A DNA stretch of 54,487 nucleotides from Candidatus Kuenenia stuttgartensis (GTDB lineage Bacteria; Planctomycetota; Planctomycetia; Pirellulales; UBA1268), in NCBI GenBank assembly GCA_945877135.1, contig CAMCQY010000009.1, positions 1 to 54,487 on the forward strand, given 5' to 3'. Under the pieces are notes generated by a model. It saw only the letters and a program-made list of their open reading frames with translations, was not told where the DNA came from and made no database searches. Position numbers and translations under genes: made by a program. Of the stretch, positions 17,301 through 24,600 are shown one piece after another (position 1 is the first letter of the stretch; each line of letters begins with the position of its first letter).

Positions 17301-17787
17301 GCACGTCGTTGGCCGTGGGCTCGAGGACCAGGTTTTCCACGTCCCGTTCCCACTCGGTGATCATGCCCGGCCGGCGGACGTGATACCCGTCGAAGAACCC
17401 GGCGATCCGCCGTGCGGCGAGCAGCGGCTCCCGCCTGACGTCGAAGGGAATGTCGTCGGCCACGTCGCGACTGTTGATCACGTCGAGGACGGCGAACGTG
17501 AGCCGGTCAAACTCCCACGGATCGGGCTTCTCGCCCCGCGGCGGCTGCAGGAGCGCGAGGATCGTGCCGGGGTACGAGATCTCGACGTTCGCGACGACGC
17601 CGTCTCCCGCTCCGCCACCGCCGGCCCCGAGGCTCCTCGCCAGCTCATTGAAGAGCCACGCCTTCGCACCCGCGTTGGGGACCACGATCCGCGGCCGCGT
17701 GAACAGGTCGGCGTCACCGCTCAGGAACCGCCGCGCCGGTTCGAGGACATCCTCGAAGCGGCTCACGTAAGAAATGTTGAGGCCCAT
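14305..17787 (-). CDS. recC: RecC: exodeoxyribonuclease V gamma subunit (Chi recognition)
   Basis: The start is placed at ATG 17787 (MGLNISYVSRFEDVLEPARRF), where RecC similarity begins; the upstream frame is Arg-rich and unlikely to be translated. At 1160 residues it matches the usual RecC size. It has the inactive UvrD-like fold, without Walker motifs: an LFNELARSLG N-terminal segment, a HRCHSLSRQAEVLLD region, and a C-terminal inactive nuclease-like domain. RecC holds RecB and RecD, splits the strands and scans for Chi. The stop overlaps recB by four bases. RecC is the fast-evolving subunit and here is identified mainly by synteny plus these motifs. Confidence 0.87.
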   Translation of the reverse strand: MGLNISYVSRFEDVLEPARRFLSGDADLFTRPRIVVPNAGAKAWLFNELARSLGAGGGGAGDGVVANVEISYPGTILALLQPPRGEKPDPWEFDRLTFAVLDVINSRDVADDIPFDVRREPLLAARRIAGFFDGYHVRRPGMITEWERDVENLVLEPTANDVQHDGTTVPTALREGDRWQFRLWRRVMKRIAQPSPPSRRSITHHESRAPLLVAGLQSLTLPQLMCLEQLSAECPVEAVLVHPSPGLRAVWAASGQQSLAAELRDKPLQKRRDPEFPAGVDPLLPAWLTGARELQDLLAARGFTVAEIPSGQQSQEGTSASLLNRLQHTIATGGMPESHDHDQDHDPGRDRSVVIHRCHSLSRQAEVLLDAVLQAFAEIPDLQPHEVAIVSPCLEKAAPHLQAAFQRTVVGRGRDGEERTIRLPLVIADRGLRETSPAADLLTALLAIPGSRASIDNVLAVAGHPLVREACGIDDDTVATWTDFLERTAVRWGFDSAHRGRQGLTRRSNAEIHTWKLGLERMLLGATLPDADARLELGGVVPLEQVETADLARITKLVRILDLLRVLEARAADAKPAAGWCDAIEEALVGLCGEECSELAEPLAHLQRLRQAAAGSAGEQVAVPFADVRGLLTTWLDETTGRQPLRTGAITATSMVPLRSVPFRVICVVGYDDGAVGAGEADGDDLVGRQPLVGDVDPRVDERRALLDCVLAAGERLVITCNGRNAKSNKRVPLVTPLAELVDFAVRHGVARPALDALSGIEIDHPRHHLSRRNFEERRVEQNGCWSHDEIAREVLEIIEKKRRDQGRSPGPQDEQPAAPQSSDEASNRVATMELTDLSLLEQLVKDPLRLYLEQTLGMTAWRDEDEPTPATIPLTVTKTQARALTGDLLQEIFGKDDAAAAAAAAKWTEAKQASGLLSLGPHMQRQIDEIVALARGLAAGLQSESLDLRGLRSANLAEANQVGRFRISGTLPGIHAGPNQLVVVTASKVGRDEFGLPLHKAALHLLVARVAGIDVSGVTIISRHSDWKLGKLKKVGPRNPGPRPADVWQTRVVKLAPALMPQQAAASRLDEIVELVHEAIREPRPAFGGVLTEEPAGRESAFESKIADEYYWRSSECALFGVSPSFEEVFIAHPERIRFLDAFQRLFKIVTAAGEYTLT

Positions 17788-18108
17788 GGCAGCGCAGGGT
17801 ACCACGAAGGAGCGGAAGCGAACGAACGCATGCACCCTGTATACGCGTCCCGCCCGGCCGCGCTTCGCCGCCGTCGGGAGGTCCGCGACGGGACGGCAGC
17901 CAGGAGAGATTTGGGGGGTTCTACCGGCCTGCACTCACCCCCTACAAGGGGGTGCGGCACGATCTCGGCTGTCCAGCGTCGTGGAGCAACTCCGCGATCA
18001 CATGGAGTTCATCCACCTGGTGGGCATTCGTGGGGAAAGCGTCGCGTACAATCCCGTGGGCGGCAAGAAGTTTTTTGGCCCCACAGTGACCCTGAAGTCG
18101 GAGTGACC
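17788..18108. other. Divergent intergenic region between recC and the metallochaperone gene
   Basis: Apart from a possible 34-residue leader ORF (18002-18106), no gene is recognised. The region should contain the leftward promoter of the recCBD operon and the rightward promoter of the [2Fe-2S] protein. GTATAC at 17838-17843 is the only AT-rich hexamer resembling a promoter box. A CCCCTACAAGGGGG inverted repeat (17938-17951) is visible. Confidence 0.35.
18002..18106 (+). CDS. Possible 34-residue leader ORF
   Basis: The frame MEFIHLVGIRGESVAYNPVG continues to a stop 2 bases before the ATG of the next gene; a GTG seven codons upstream would extend it to 41 residues. The composition is protein-like rather than Arg/Pro-rich shadow, and the Shine-Dalgarno sequence of the downstream gene overlaps its last codons. 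It could be a coupled leader peptide or the tail of a decayed gene. No good ribosome binding site precedes it. Confidence 0.3.
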   Translation: MEFIHLVGIRGESVAYNPVGGKKFFGPTVTLKSE

Positions 18109-18555
18109 ATGTACAAGGCCTCATTCAAGGAACCCGACTCGAGCCTTCCGCCGCGGTGCCCGCGGTGCGGCGCGGATGGCCTACCCGTCGGCCCTGAAAC
18201 GCTACGGGCCCACCTGGTCTCGGACGCGGTCGAGTCGCTCGGCGAGCCGGCCTATTGGTGCACCACCGACGCCTGCCCCGTCGCCTACTTCGACCTCTTC
18301 GAGCGGACCGTGGATGCGGACGCCGCCCACGGTCTCTACTGGCCAAAGGATCCAGCCGGTCCGCTTTGCTCCTGCTATGGCCTCACGGTGGATGATGTCG
18401 ATGCCGATCTTGCAGAGCCCGTGCCCTCGCGGGTGCGGGCGGTGGTGCAGAAGGCAGGTCAGCCCGATGCCGCCTGCACGACGAAGAGCCCCGACGGCCG
18501 CCCATGCGTGGCCCGCGTGCAACGCTATTCCATGCAGCAGAAACAGAAAGACTGA
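18109..18555 (+). CDS. [2Fe-2S]/zinc-binding metallochaperone-like protein (CopZ N-domain/BFD-like)
   Basis: GGAG ends 5 bases before ATG 18109. The 148-residue protein begins with a zinc-ribbon-like CPRCG pair (residues 17-20), then WCTTDACPVAYFD, then a BFD-like [2Fe-2S] region with LCSCYGLTVDDV and a distal pair in AACTTKSPDGRPC. This is the arrangement of the N-terminal domain of the archaeal copper chaperone CopZ and related iron-sulfur metallochaperones, but no C-terminal heavy-metal-associated domain is present. It probably binds a [2Fe-2S] cluster plus zinc and may deliver or sense copper or iron. No metal transporter is adjacent. Confidence 0.7.
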   Translation: MYKASFKEPDSSLPPRCPRCGADGLPVGPETLRAHLVSDAVESLGEPAYWCTTDACPVAYFDLFERTVDADAAHGLYWPKDPAGPLCSCYGLTVDDVDADLAEPVPSRVRAVVQKAGQPDAACTTKSPDGRPCVARVQRYSMQQKQKD

Positions 18556-18657
18556 CTACGGTCACTGGCCGTGACTGAGGTGGGCGTGCGGAAGCTCTCT
18601 ACACAACCGCTGAAACCAAACATCCTGTGGAGCCAGTGAGAACCAAGTACCAATCGG

Positions 18658-19731
18658 ATGACAGGTATGAACCACTTGCCAAAAGAAGAAGCGATTAAAG
18701 GGGCCTTTTTTGGTGCCCTTGTCGGCGACGCCCTCTGTCTTGGCAGCCATTATGAATACGATGCCGCAAAGATTTTTAAGGCCTATGGCCGTAGGCCAAT
18801 AGACAAGTTTATGTCGCCTGGTGAAATGATGGGTGGCCACACCCATGGAATCGGATGGGGTGAGCGCAATTACCATCCGGGCAAAAAGGCTGGCGGAACC
18901 ACCGACTACGGTGATTACAACATCCTCGTTTTAGAGCATTTGGCGGCTACCTCCGACCCCCCGAGGGCCTTGAGTGTTGCGGCGATGATTCCGCATTGGA
19001 TGCATCGTCTTGAGAATGGCTGGGGTTCATGGATTTGCACCATGACTCAAGAGACGTATGCGCAAGTCAAAAGAGGAACCCCGATTGAACATCTTGGCGG
19101 CATCTCAAACGCGATGGCTATCCGGCATGTTGCGGCCCATGCCTACTATGAAACCGAAGAGGAAGTGGTAGACGCGGCAAGAAAAACGATGTTCACCCAT
19201 CGAGACACTCACGCATTAGGCGGGGGTGAGTTTTTTGCGCGTGTCACCCACCGAGTGATGAATGGTGCCACCCCTCTCGATGCGATTGAGAGCGTAGCAT
19301 CCTTCATGGGGGGATTTTTTGAGCACAAAGCGGCTCAAGCCATTGCGAAATGGAAAGAAGAGGCAGACCCTTGCTCTGCACTTTCTCACGAGGCTTTCTC
19401 GGATGATCTGGCGCTCACGAGCATGGCAAGACTATGGGATATCGGCCGCTCTGAACCGATCAAAGTCGGTAAGGCCAGCCCAACTGAGGGGACGCTTCCG
19501 GGCGCGGTCTACTTTATTCTTAAGTATGCAAACCACGAAGACGGATTAAAACGAGCGCTTCAAGCCAATGCAATGGTTGGCGGCGATAATGCGTCGCGGA
19601 GCATTGCAATCGGAATGGTATTGGGGGCCTATAAAGGCGTTCATGCAATCCCAAGTGCATGGAAGGAGACGCTGGATCAGTGGGACTACTGCGAGGGTCT
19701 GCTCGATCAGTTGCCACTGCTAAAACGCTGA
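18658..19731 (+). CDS. ADP-ribosylglycohydrolase-family protein (divergent, possibly crystallin J1-like)
   Basis: The 357-residue protein begins EEAIKGAFFGALVGDALCLG, the typical first helix of ADP-ribosylglycohydrolases (DraG/ARH), and ends with GGDNASRSIAIGMVLGAYKG at the place of the second metal-binding motif. The usual TDDT motif is replaced by TTDYGDYN, and the usual D-T/S-D-T motif by DNASR. Magnesium binding and hydrolase activity are therefore doubtful, as in the crystallin J1 branch of the family. ATG 18667 is an equally likely start (no clear ribosome site for either). The gene is visibly less GC-rich than its neighbours, with many A/T third positions, suggesting recent acquisition. 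Confidence 0.75.
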   Translation: MTGMNHLPKEEAIKGAFFGALVGDALCLGSHYEYDAAKIFKAYGRRPIDKFMSPGEMMGGHTHGIGWGERNYHPGKKAGGTTDYGDYNILVLEHLAATSDPPRALSVAAMIPHWMHRLENGWGSWICTMTQETYAQVKRGTPIEHLGGISNAMAIRHVAAHAYYETEEEVVDAARKTMFTHRDTHALGGGEFFARVTHRVMNGATPLDAIESVASFMGGFFEHKAAQAIAKWKEEADPCSALSHEAFSDDLALTSMARLWDIGRSEPIKVGKASPTEGTLPGAVYFILKYANHEDGLKRALQANAMVGGDNASRSIAIGMVLGAYKGVHAIPSAWKETLDQWDYCEGLLDQLPLLKR

Positions 19732-19835
19732 CAACCGTCTTGTCGGAGTCCACTTGGACAACTCCAAGCCCGCAACCGCCGCCGATCCCAATGCGGCCGG
19801 CGGCGATTGCTTGGGGGCTGAGGGCCAACGCGAAA

Positions 19836-20246
19836 CTACTTCGGCATCAGAACGGTATCGATGACGTGGATGACGCCGTTGTCGCAGATGATGTCTGCGG
19901 TAACGACGGTCGCACCATTTACGTGAACCTTGCCATCGGCAACCTTGATATCGACCGACTGCCCGTTCACGGTGGCGGCCGACGTCATCTTCATCACATC
20001 GGCGGCAAGGTGCTTGCCCGCGATGACGTGATAGGTGAGGATTCCGGTGAGGGCTGCTTTCGCCTCAGGCTTCACGAGCGATTCGACCGTACCAGCAGGC
20101 AATTTGGCGAAGGCCGTGTCGGCCGGTGCCAAAACGGTAAACGGCCCTGCGCCCTTGAGCGTTTCAACGAGCCCTGCTGCGGTTACAGCAGCAACGAGCG
20201 TCTTGAACGAGCCTGCACCGACTGCGGTATCAACAATATCAGCCAT
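19836..20246 (-). CDS. Fasciclin (FAS1) domain protein
   Basis: The true start is ATG 20246, preceded by AAGGA at a 7-base spacing. The open frame extends upstream only because it runs into a dehydrogenase fragment. The 136-residue protein is a single FAS1 domain: [56 protein letters not shown] and a C-terminal [19 protein letters not shown]1 domains mediate adhesion or protein contacts, usually outside the cell. No signal peptide is visible here, so it is cytoplasmic or uses a non-standard route. It is a complete, normal-length single-domain member. Confidence 0.9.
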   Translation of the reverse strand: MADIVDTAVGAGSFKTLVAAVTAAGLVETLKGAGPFTVLAPADTAFAKLPAGTVESLVKPEAKAALTGILTYHVIAGKHLAADVMKMTSAATVNGQSVDIKVADGKVHVNGATVVTADIICDNGVIHVIDTVLMPK

Positions 20247-20407
20247 AAAAACATCCTTTGAAGATTCAGCGCCCCACGTGTGGCTTGAGGTCGAAATGAC
20301 CTGTAAAAAACTTGCGAGTGAGCGTTGAATCAACAGGACTATAGCCGCCTCGCGGAAAAAGCGTGCATTCGATGACAATCTGGGGCAGTGAGCGGGGCTG
20401 GAAGAAA

Positions 20408-20650
20408 TGACGCCCGCGAGCGGCTCGAGCACCGCATCGACCGAAGCGTCGTCAGCCAGCGACAGGTGCACCCGCTCGACTCCAGTCACCGCGTCAGCCG
20501 ACGCGGCACATTCCTTGGCGCCATAGGCCTCAAGCACCTTCGCCGACGCTGGCGAACGGTTCCGCACGCCTACCGTGTGCCCCCGCGCCAGCAGGCGAAG
20601 GACGAACCCGCTGCCCATCAACCCGCTGCCGAGACATGCGACCTTTATGA
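20408..20650 (-). pseudogene. 5' fragment of a HIBADH-family dehydrogenase gene
   Basis: On the minus strand from about 20650, the sequence matches codons 1-81 of the dehydrogenase at 217-1071: [50 protein letters not shown]. By eye, 66 of 81 residues are identical. The start codon is ATA instead of ATG, although an AAGGA remains upstream. Similarity stops abruptly near 20407, and the Rossmann fold is cut before its catalytic half. The open frame then reads by chance into the fasciclin gene. It is a decayed duplicate or the footprint of a recombination event. Confidence 0.85.
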
Positions 20651-21928
20651 AATGTTTCCTTGGGATGACATGCTCAATGGCGAGGCCGGCCGCACGCGGC
20701 CGACGAACCACAGGCTCGTGAGCGTTACTGCGACGGCGAGGATGCCGACCGTTCCAAAATGACGCAGCGGTTCACCGCTTCCTCCCTCCAAGATCAGCCC
20801 ACTCCACACGGTGCCGAGGCCGCTGGCGATGTGCTGCACCGACGAATTGACCGACATGAAGCCACCGCGCCGTCGGGGCTCGATGCTGGCCGTGATCAGC
20901 GATACGGAGCACACAAACCGCCCCGCGTTGCTCGCCATCATCAGCGCTGCCACCGGGGCCGCCACGGCAAGCCCCCCAGACGCCAAGTGAGTGACCACGA
21001 GCGTCATTACGGCCGCCAGCGACACCACGCAACGAAACACGGGCAGGGCACCATGGCGATCGATGAGCCGGCCCACGAGCGGCGTGCTCACGAACATGAG
21101 CAAGCCCCCGGCCACGTAGACGAGGGGCAACTGGGCCTCCGTGACACCCGCGTTGCTCACGTAGGAGGCGCTGATATAGGGAATGACGGAGAATGCGCCG
21201 AACGTCAGGATGGCGGTGAGGGCCAAGGCAGGCCAATGGGAGGGATACGTGAGCGTGTCCAGCAACTGGGCCAGGGGACGTCGTCGCGTCTCGCTCAGGT
21301 GGCCGGTCAACGGCGGCATCGTCCACGCAGCCATTCCCAAGAGCGGCAGCCCCAGCGCCGCGAGCACGAGGAACGGCACTCCCCAGCCGTAGCGGTTGCC
21401 AAGCGCGATGCCAATGGGCACGCCCATCACCGACGCGACCGCGAACGACGACACCAGCAAGCCGGTCGCCCGGCCGCGCCGCTCCTCGGGGAAAACATCT
21501 GCCACGATAGCGTACGACAAACCGCCCAACACTCCGCCAAACGCGCCCGTCAGGCACCGGGCCGCAACCAGCAGCTGATAATTCGTCGCCAAGCCGCAGG
21601 CGACGGTGCCCAGCAGCAAGCCGACTGAAAGCGCGATGTAGGCTGACCTACGTCCCACACGGTCGAGCACCGACGCAGCCGCAAAGCCGGCGCACCCGGC
21701 CGCGAACGTGTAGGCCGAGACGACCCAGCTGAACTGCACAGTGTCAATGCCCAGGGTGTTGAACAGGAGCGGCCCCAGGGGCATCACGATCATGAAATCG
21801 ACGGTGCTGATGAACTGCATCGCCGCGAGCGTGAACAAGATCAGCCCTGCGCGGTCCACGCCACTCCCCTCCGGGAAGGCTGACTCGGCTGCGGGGATTG
21901 GGGCCACAGTGCTGCTCACTTTCACCAC
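20645..21928 (-). CDS. MFS transporter (drug:H+ antiporter-like)
   Basis: The 427-residue protein shows about twelve hydrophobic segments and major facilitator landmarks. After TM2 comes the loop motif [14 protein letters not shown] (family motif G-x3-DRxGRR), TM5 has [15 protein letters not shown], and a central loop at about 210-225 separates the two halves. Such proteins export drugs or small metabolites using the proton gradient; the substrate is unknown. The last codons and TAA lie within the former ribosome-binding and start region of the dehydrogenase fragment (20640-20664), so the C-terminus SSQGNIS may have been created by that rearrangement. Confidence 0.85.
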   Translation of the reverse strand: MVKVSSTVAPIPAAESAFPEGSGVDRAGLILFTLAAMQFISTVDFMIVMPLGPLLFNTLGIDTVQFSWVVSAYTFAAGCAGFAAASVLDRVGRRSAYIALSVGLLLGTVACGLATNYQLLVAARCLTGAFGGVLGGLSYAIVADVFPEERRGRATGLLVSSFAVASVMGVPIGIALGNRYGWGVPFLVLAALGLPLLGMAAWTMPPLTGHLSETRRRPLAQLLDTLTYPSHWPALALTAILTFGAFSVIPYISASYVSNAGVTEAQLPLVYVAGGLLMFVSTPLVGRLIDRHGALPVFRCVVSLAAVMTLVVTHLASGGLAVAAPVAALMMASNAGRFVCSVSLITASIEPRRRGGFMSVNSSVQHIASGLGTVWSGLILEGGSGEPLRHFGTVGILAVAVTLTSLWFVGRVRPASPLSMSSQGNIS

Positions 21929-21970
21929 AGGGGCGCCGCGGGAATCTGGGGTATCTTCGCCGCGACATTC

Positions 21971-23515
21971 TTAGAGGTCGAGGCCTTCGGGGAATCGAGA
22001 TCCGCCCTTGAAGTTTCCGTAGATGGGCCGCTCGCCATCAGTGATTGCGTCCACGAGTAAGTCTCCACCGACGAATGCACCGCGCCACGATGCGCCAAGC
22101 CCTCCAAACACCTCGTCGCGATCTCCCCGAGACCTGGTTACGTTGACGCCAAATTTAAAGGCCAAAACTTCTTCGCGAACCCGCTTCGCAAACACCATGT
22201 CATCGGTAGCCACGGAAGACACGAGATTTCCATTTGACACGTTCATCGCGGCAATGAATTCAGCCTCGGTATCGACCAGAACTATCGAGTCGATTGGGCC
22301 GAATGGTTCCGAGTGGTGCAGCGACCACGCCCGAGGTGGTTCGAGAACTGTGGCAGGTGCAACATACGCTGAAATGTCTTGCCCCGGTATGAATCGACCG
22401 TGGTCGAGGTTTCCACTGTAGAGTGGAATTCCTCCCGTGTTGATCGCCTCATTGAACTGAGCCCGCAGTTGATCCGCTTTGGTCTTGTGAATCACAGGGC
22501 CGAACTCGAGGTCTGGAAGCTCGTCATTGTCGTTCTCTACCGCCAATGGATGACCGAACCTCAGCCCTTTCACGATAGGCATATACATCTCGAGAAACGC
22601 AGGGAAAAGTCGCCGCTGCACGACATACCGCGGGTAGGCGGTGCACCGTTGCTTCGCATACTCGAAGCCTTTGCGAATGTGGGGAGCCAGGTAATCCCAT
22701 TTGCTGAAATCCCAAACCCCCCACGCGTTCAAACCTTCTTGTTCCAAAATGTGACGCTTGTTGAAGTCGGCAAGGCGTTCGAGTGTGGCACGGCCATTCG
22801 ACCTTCCACCAACAAACGCGAAGGCACCTAGCTCAGGTGAAGAGACCAGTGCGTCACTCAACTCGGCACCAACGCCGCTCACAAGAGTCACGGGCAAGCC
22901 CGCCCGAGCCATCATGGCGTGGGCTAGGGTGAGTGAGTGAAATCCTCCTTGTGAGGGTGTTTTCGCGATGACAGCGTTTCCGGCCAGCGCCTGGACTAAC
23001 TCTGCGTGAACGAGAACACTCATCGGGTAGTTCCATGACGCGATGTTGGAAATCGGCCCACTGAGTGGTGAACGACCCTTGAGCTGACGGTCAATTTGGG
23101 TCAGGTACCATTCCACTCCGTCGATACAGCGGTCGACATCGGCGCACGCCAGTCTCCACGGTTTGCCAATCTCCCAGACCAGTAACAGCGCAATAGTCTC
23201 GCGAGCTTTGCGAAGACCCACCAAGGCGGCACTCACCCGTGCCATGCGCTCGTCGAGACTCACCAAACCCCAAGACTTGTGCTGGCGGGCAGCCGCTGCT
23301 ACAGCATCAATCGCGGTCTGGTGGTCTATCTTCGGCGGACCTTCGATCGGCATTTGGTCCACTGGATTCACGTGGGTCGAGGGTGTACCGACCGAAGCCC
23401 ATTCGCCCATAATCAGGTTGTTGATTCGATCGGTCTCAAAGGCTTCTGGCGCGAACGACCTGGCCTGAGCGTAGACGGATTTCCAGTCGGTGCCCTTTTT
23501 TACATGGAGTGTCAT
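21971..23515 (-). CDS. Aldehyde dehydrogenase-family protein
   Basis: The 514-residue protein starts at ATG 23515 with AAGG nine bases upstream and aligns with NAD(P)-dependent aldehyde dehydrogenases: ASWNYP (Asn162), AKTPSQ (Lys185), FVGGRSNGR in place of the usual FTGS, LEQEG with general base Glu258, QRCTA with nucleophile Cys291, and an EPFGP near 400. Catalytic residues are retained, but the GG-x-N region (EGLNAWGVWDF) is atypical, so it belongs to a divergent branch. The substrate cannot be named. Base composition is lower in GC than most of the window, and the gene stands alone. Confidence 0.85.
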   Translation of the reverse strand: MTLHVKKGTDWKSVYAQARSFAPEAFETDRINNLIMGEWASVGTPSTHVNPVDQMPIEGPPKIDHQTAIDAVAAAARQHKSWGLVSLDERMARVSAALVGLRKARETIALLLVWEIGKPWRLACADVDRCIDGVEWYLTQIDRQLKGRSPLSGPISNIASWNYPMSVLVHAELVQALAGNAVIAKTPSQGGFHSLTLAHAMMARAGLPVTLVSGVGAELSDALVSSPELGAFAFVGGRSNGRATLERLADFNKRHILEQEGLNAWGVWDFSKWDYLAPHIRKGFEYAKQRCTAYPRYVVQRRLFPAFLEMYMPIVKGLRFGHPLAVENDNDELPDLEFGPVIHKTKADQLRAQFNEAINTGGIPLYSGNLDHGRFIPGQDISAYVAPATVLEPPRAWSLHHSEPFGPIDSIVLVDTEAEFIAAMNVSNGNLVSSVATDDMVFAKRVREEVLAFKFGVNVTRSRGDRDEVFGGLGASWRGAFVGGDLLVDAITDGERPIYGNFKGGSRFPEGLDL

Positions 23516-23587
23516 GGCTGCAACCTTCCATGCCGCGATGAAATACCCGGCACAAGTCTGAGATTTATTTCATCACGCAAGAGAAGT

Positions 23588-23620
23588 TTGCCGGGAATGG
23601 AAAACTCACCTATTCCCGGG
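23588..23620. promoter_or_regulatory. Inverted repeat overlapping a possible promoter
   Basis: CCGGGAAT (23591-23598) and ATTCCCGG (23612-23619) form perfect 8-base arms. They overlap TTGCCG (23588-23593) and TATTCC (23611-23616), 17 bases apart on the plus strand, in the divergent region between the aldehyde dehydrogenase and the 23770 gene. The arms could be an operator; no T-run follows, so it is not a standard terminator. Confidence 0.3.
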
Positions 23621-23769
23621 GCGTGCTGCCACTCAGAACCCGTATCCTATACGTGGCCTCGATTACGGGGAGTCGGGGACCGGCACGTTCCGGAATGCGG
23701 CGTACGAATCCATCGTCGACTCGTCGTGATCCACCCGTTCTGGCTTTTCGCGTCCCCTTTTCACTCCCC

Positions 23770-24000
23770 ATGAGTCTCACAAACGACGAATTCGACAGAC
23801 TGGAGCGGATGATCTACCGCCCGGTCTCCACGCGGCCGGATTGGCTCAAGGCGTGGCGCAACGAAGCACTGTATTTGCTGTATCTCGCCCGCCGTGCCGT
23901 CGACGCTGACGACGAGGAACTCGTGCAGGAACTCGAAGAGCAGGCCCGTGACATGGCGGACGTCGTCGAGGCCAAGCTACGAAGCGACGGGCTTTTCTAG
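23770..24000 (+). CDS. Small hypothetical protein (76 aa, charged helical)
   Basis: MSLTNDEFDRLERMIYRPVS is followed by a WLKAWRNEALYLLYLARRAV helix and an acidic C-terminal helix (ADDEELVQELEEQARDMADV). The protein is all-helical, soluble and acidic, with no signal peptide. I do not recognise a family. The ATG at 23770 is the first codon of the conserved-looking part; the longer upstream frame is Arg/Ser/Pro-rich shadow. The next gene converges from the other strand. Confidence 0.6.
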   Translation: MSLTNDEFDRLERMIYRPVSTRPDWLKAWRNEALYLLYLARRAVDADDEELVQELEEQARDMADVVEAKLRSDGLF

Positions 24001-24037
24001 ACAAACCACGTTCCGCAGCTTGCGGTGCCTGTCCTGT

Positions 24038-24235
24038 TTAGAACTCCTTGGTGGCGTCTTGGCAGGCCTTCCGCAGATCATCCAGCGCTGCCTGAGCCCC
24101 CTTCTCCATACGGCCCCACGCCTCGCCGGTGGATGTGCCAATCTCATCCAACTTCTCGCGGGCCACCTTCTGCTTAGCCTTCAGCTCGGCCATCTTCTCG
24201 CTCCATCGAACGCCAGCCTCGTCCTTCAGGGCCAC
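24038..24235 (-). CDS. Coiled-coil hypothetical protein, probably 5'-truncated
   Basis: The 65-residue frame from GTG 24235 is a charged coiled coil (SEKMAELKAKQKVAREKLDE) ending in SGEAW-type sequence: TGEAWGRMEKGAQAALDDLR. This resembles the C-terminal half of small coiled-coil proteins of about 90-110 residues that end in a Trp-containing helix. The same frame stays open upstream (DKSTQLEVEIAKLYEKG) until a TGA at about 24294-24296, but contains no ATG. The 5' end therefore appears lost, and the remnant abuts the stop of the DUF1653 gene. Expression is uncertain. Confidence 0.45.
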   Translation of the reverse strand: MALKDEAGVRWSEKMAELKAKQKVAREKLDEIGTSTGEAWGRMEKGAQAALDDLRKACQDATKEF

Positions 24236-24284
24236 TCCTTTTTCATAGAGCTTCGCAATTTCGACCTCCAGCTGCGTTGACTTG

Positions 24285-24497
24285 TCACCCCGTCAACCGG
24301 AAGCGCGGCACGGCATCGCCGTCCACCACGACGGTCTCGGCAAACATCGCCGCTGGCCTCACCCAGAGACCGTGATCGCCATATTCCTGCCGGTAGACGA
24401 CGAGTTCTTCGAGCGTCTCGCTGTGCCGGGCGACGCCGAGCACCGTGTATTCATTGCCTTTGTAGTGTCGGTACCGGCCGGGCTGGACGGTGGTCAT
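24285..24497 (-). CDS. DUF1653 domain-containing protein
   Basis: The 70-residue protein matches DUF1653: QPGRYRHYKGNEYTVLGVAR, then ETLEELVVYRQEYGDHGLWV and a PRF-containing C-terminal strand. GAGGAG lies 7 bases before ATG 24497. DUF1653 proteins are small, cytoplasmic and beta-rich, with no established function. The gene is divergent from the amidohydrolase at 24601 and shares its 103-base promoter region. Confidence 0.88.
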   Translation of the reverse strand: MTTVQPGRYRHYKGNEYTVLGVARHSETLEELVVYRQEYGDHGLWVRPAAMFAETVVVDGDAVPRFRLTG

Positions 24498-24600
24498 GCT
24501 TCGTCTCCTCGGTATCGCTCCGCGACTCTTTACGCGAGAGTAGTTGAGCCACAGAATACCCGTCGTACCGCTATCCGCCTGCCCCAAATGAGAGCTCCCC

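Noticed and set aside
19836-20711. Fusion of a dehydrogenase and a fasciclin domain as one protein
   Set aside because: The dehydrogenase part is a truncated remnant with ATA at its start, and the fasciclin gene has its own ribosome site and ATG.
23591-23619. Intrinsic terminator
   Set aside because: The hairpin lies between divergent starts and has no T-run on either side.
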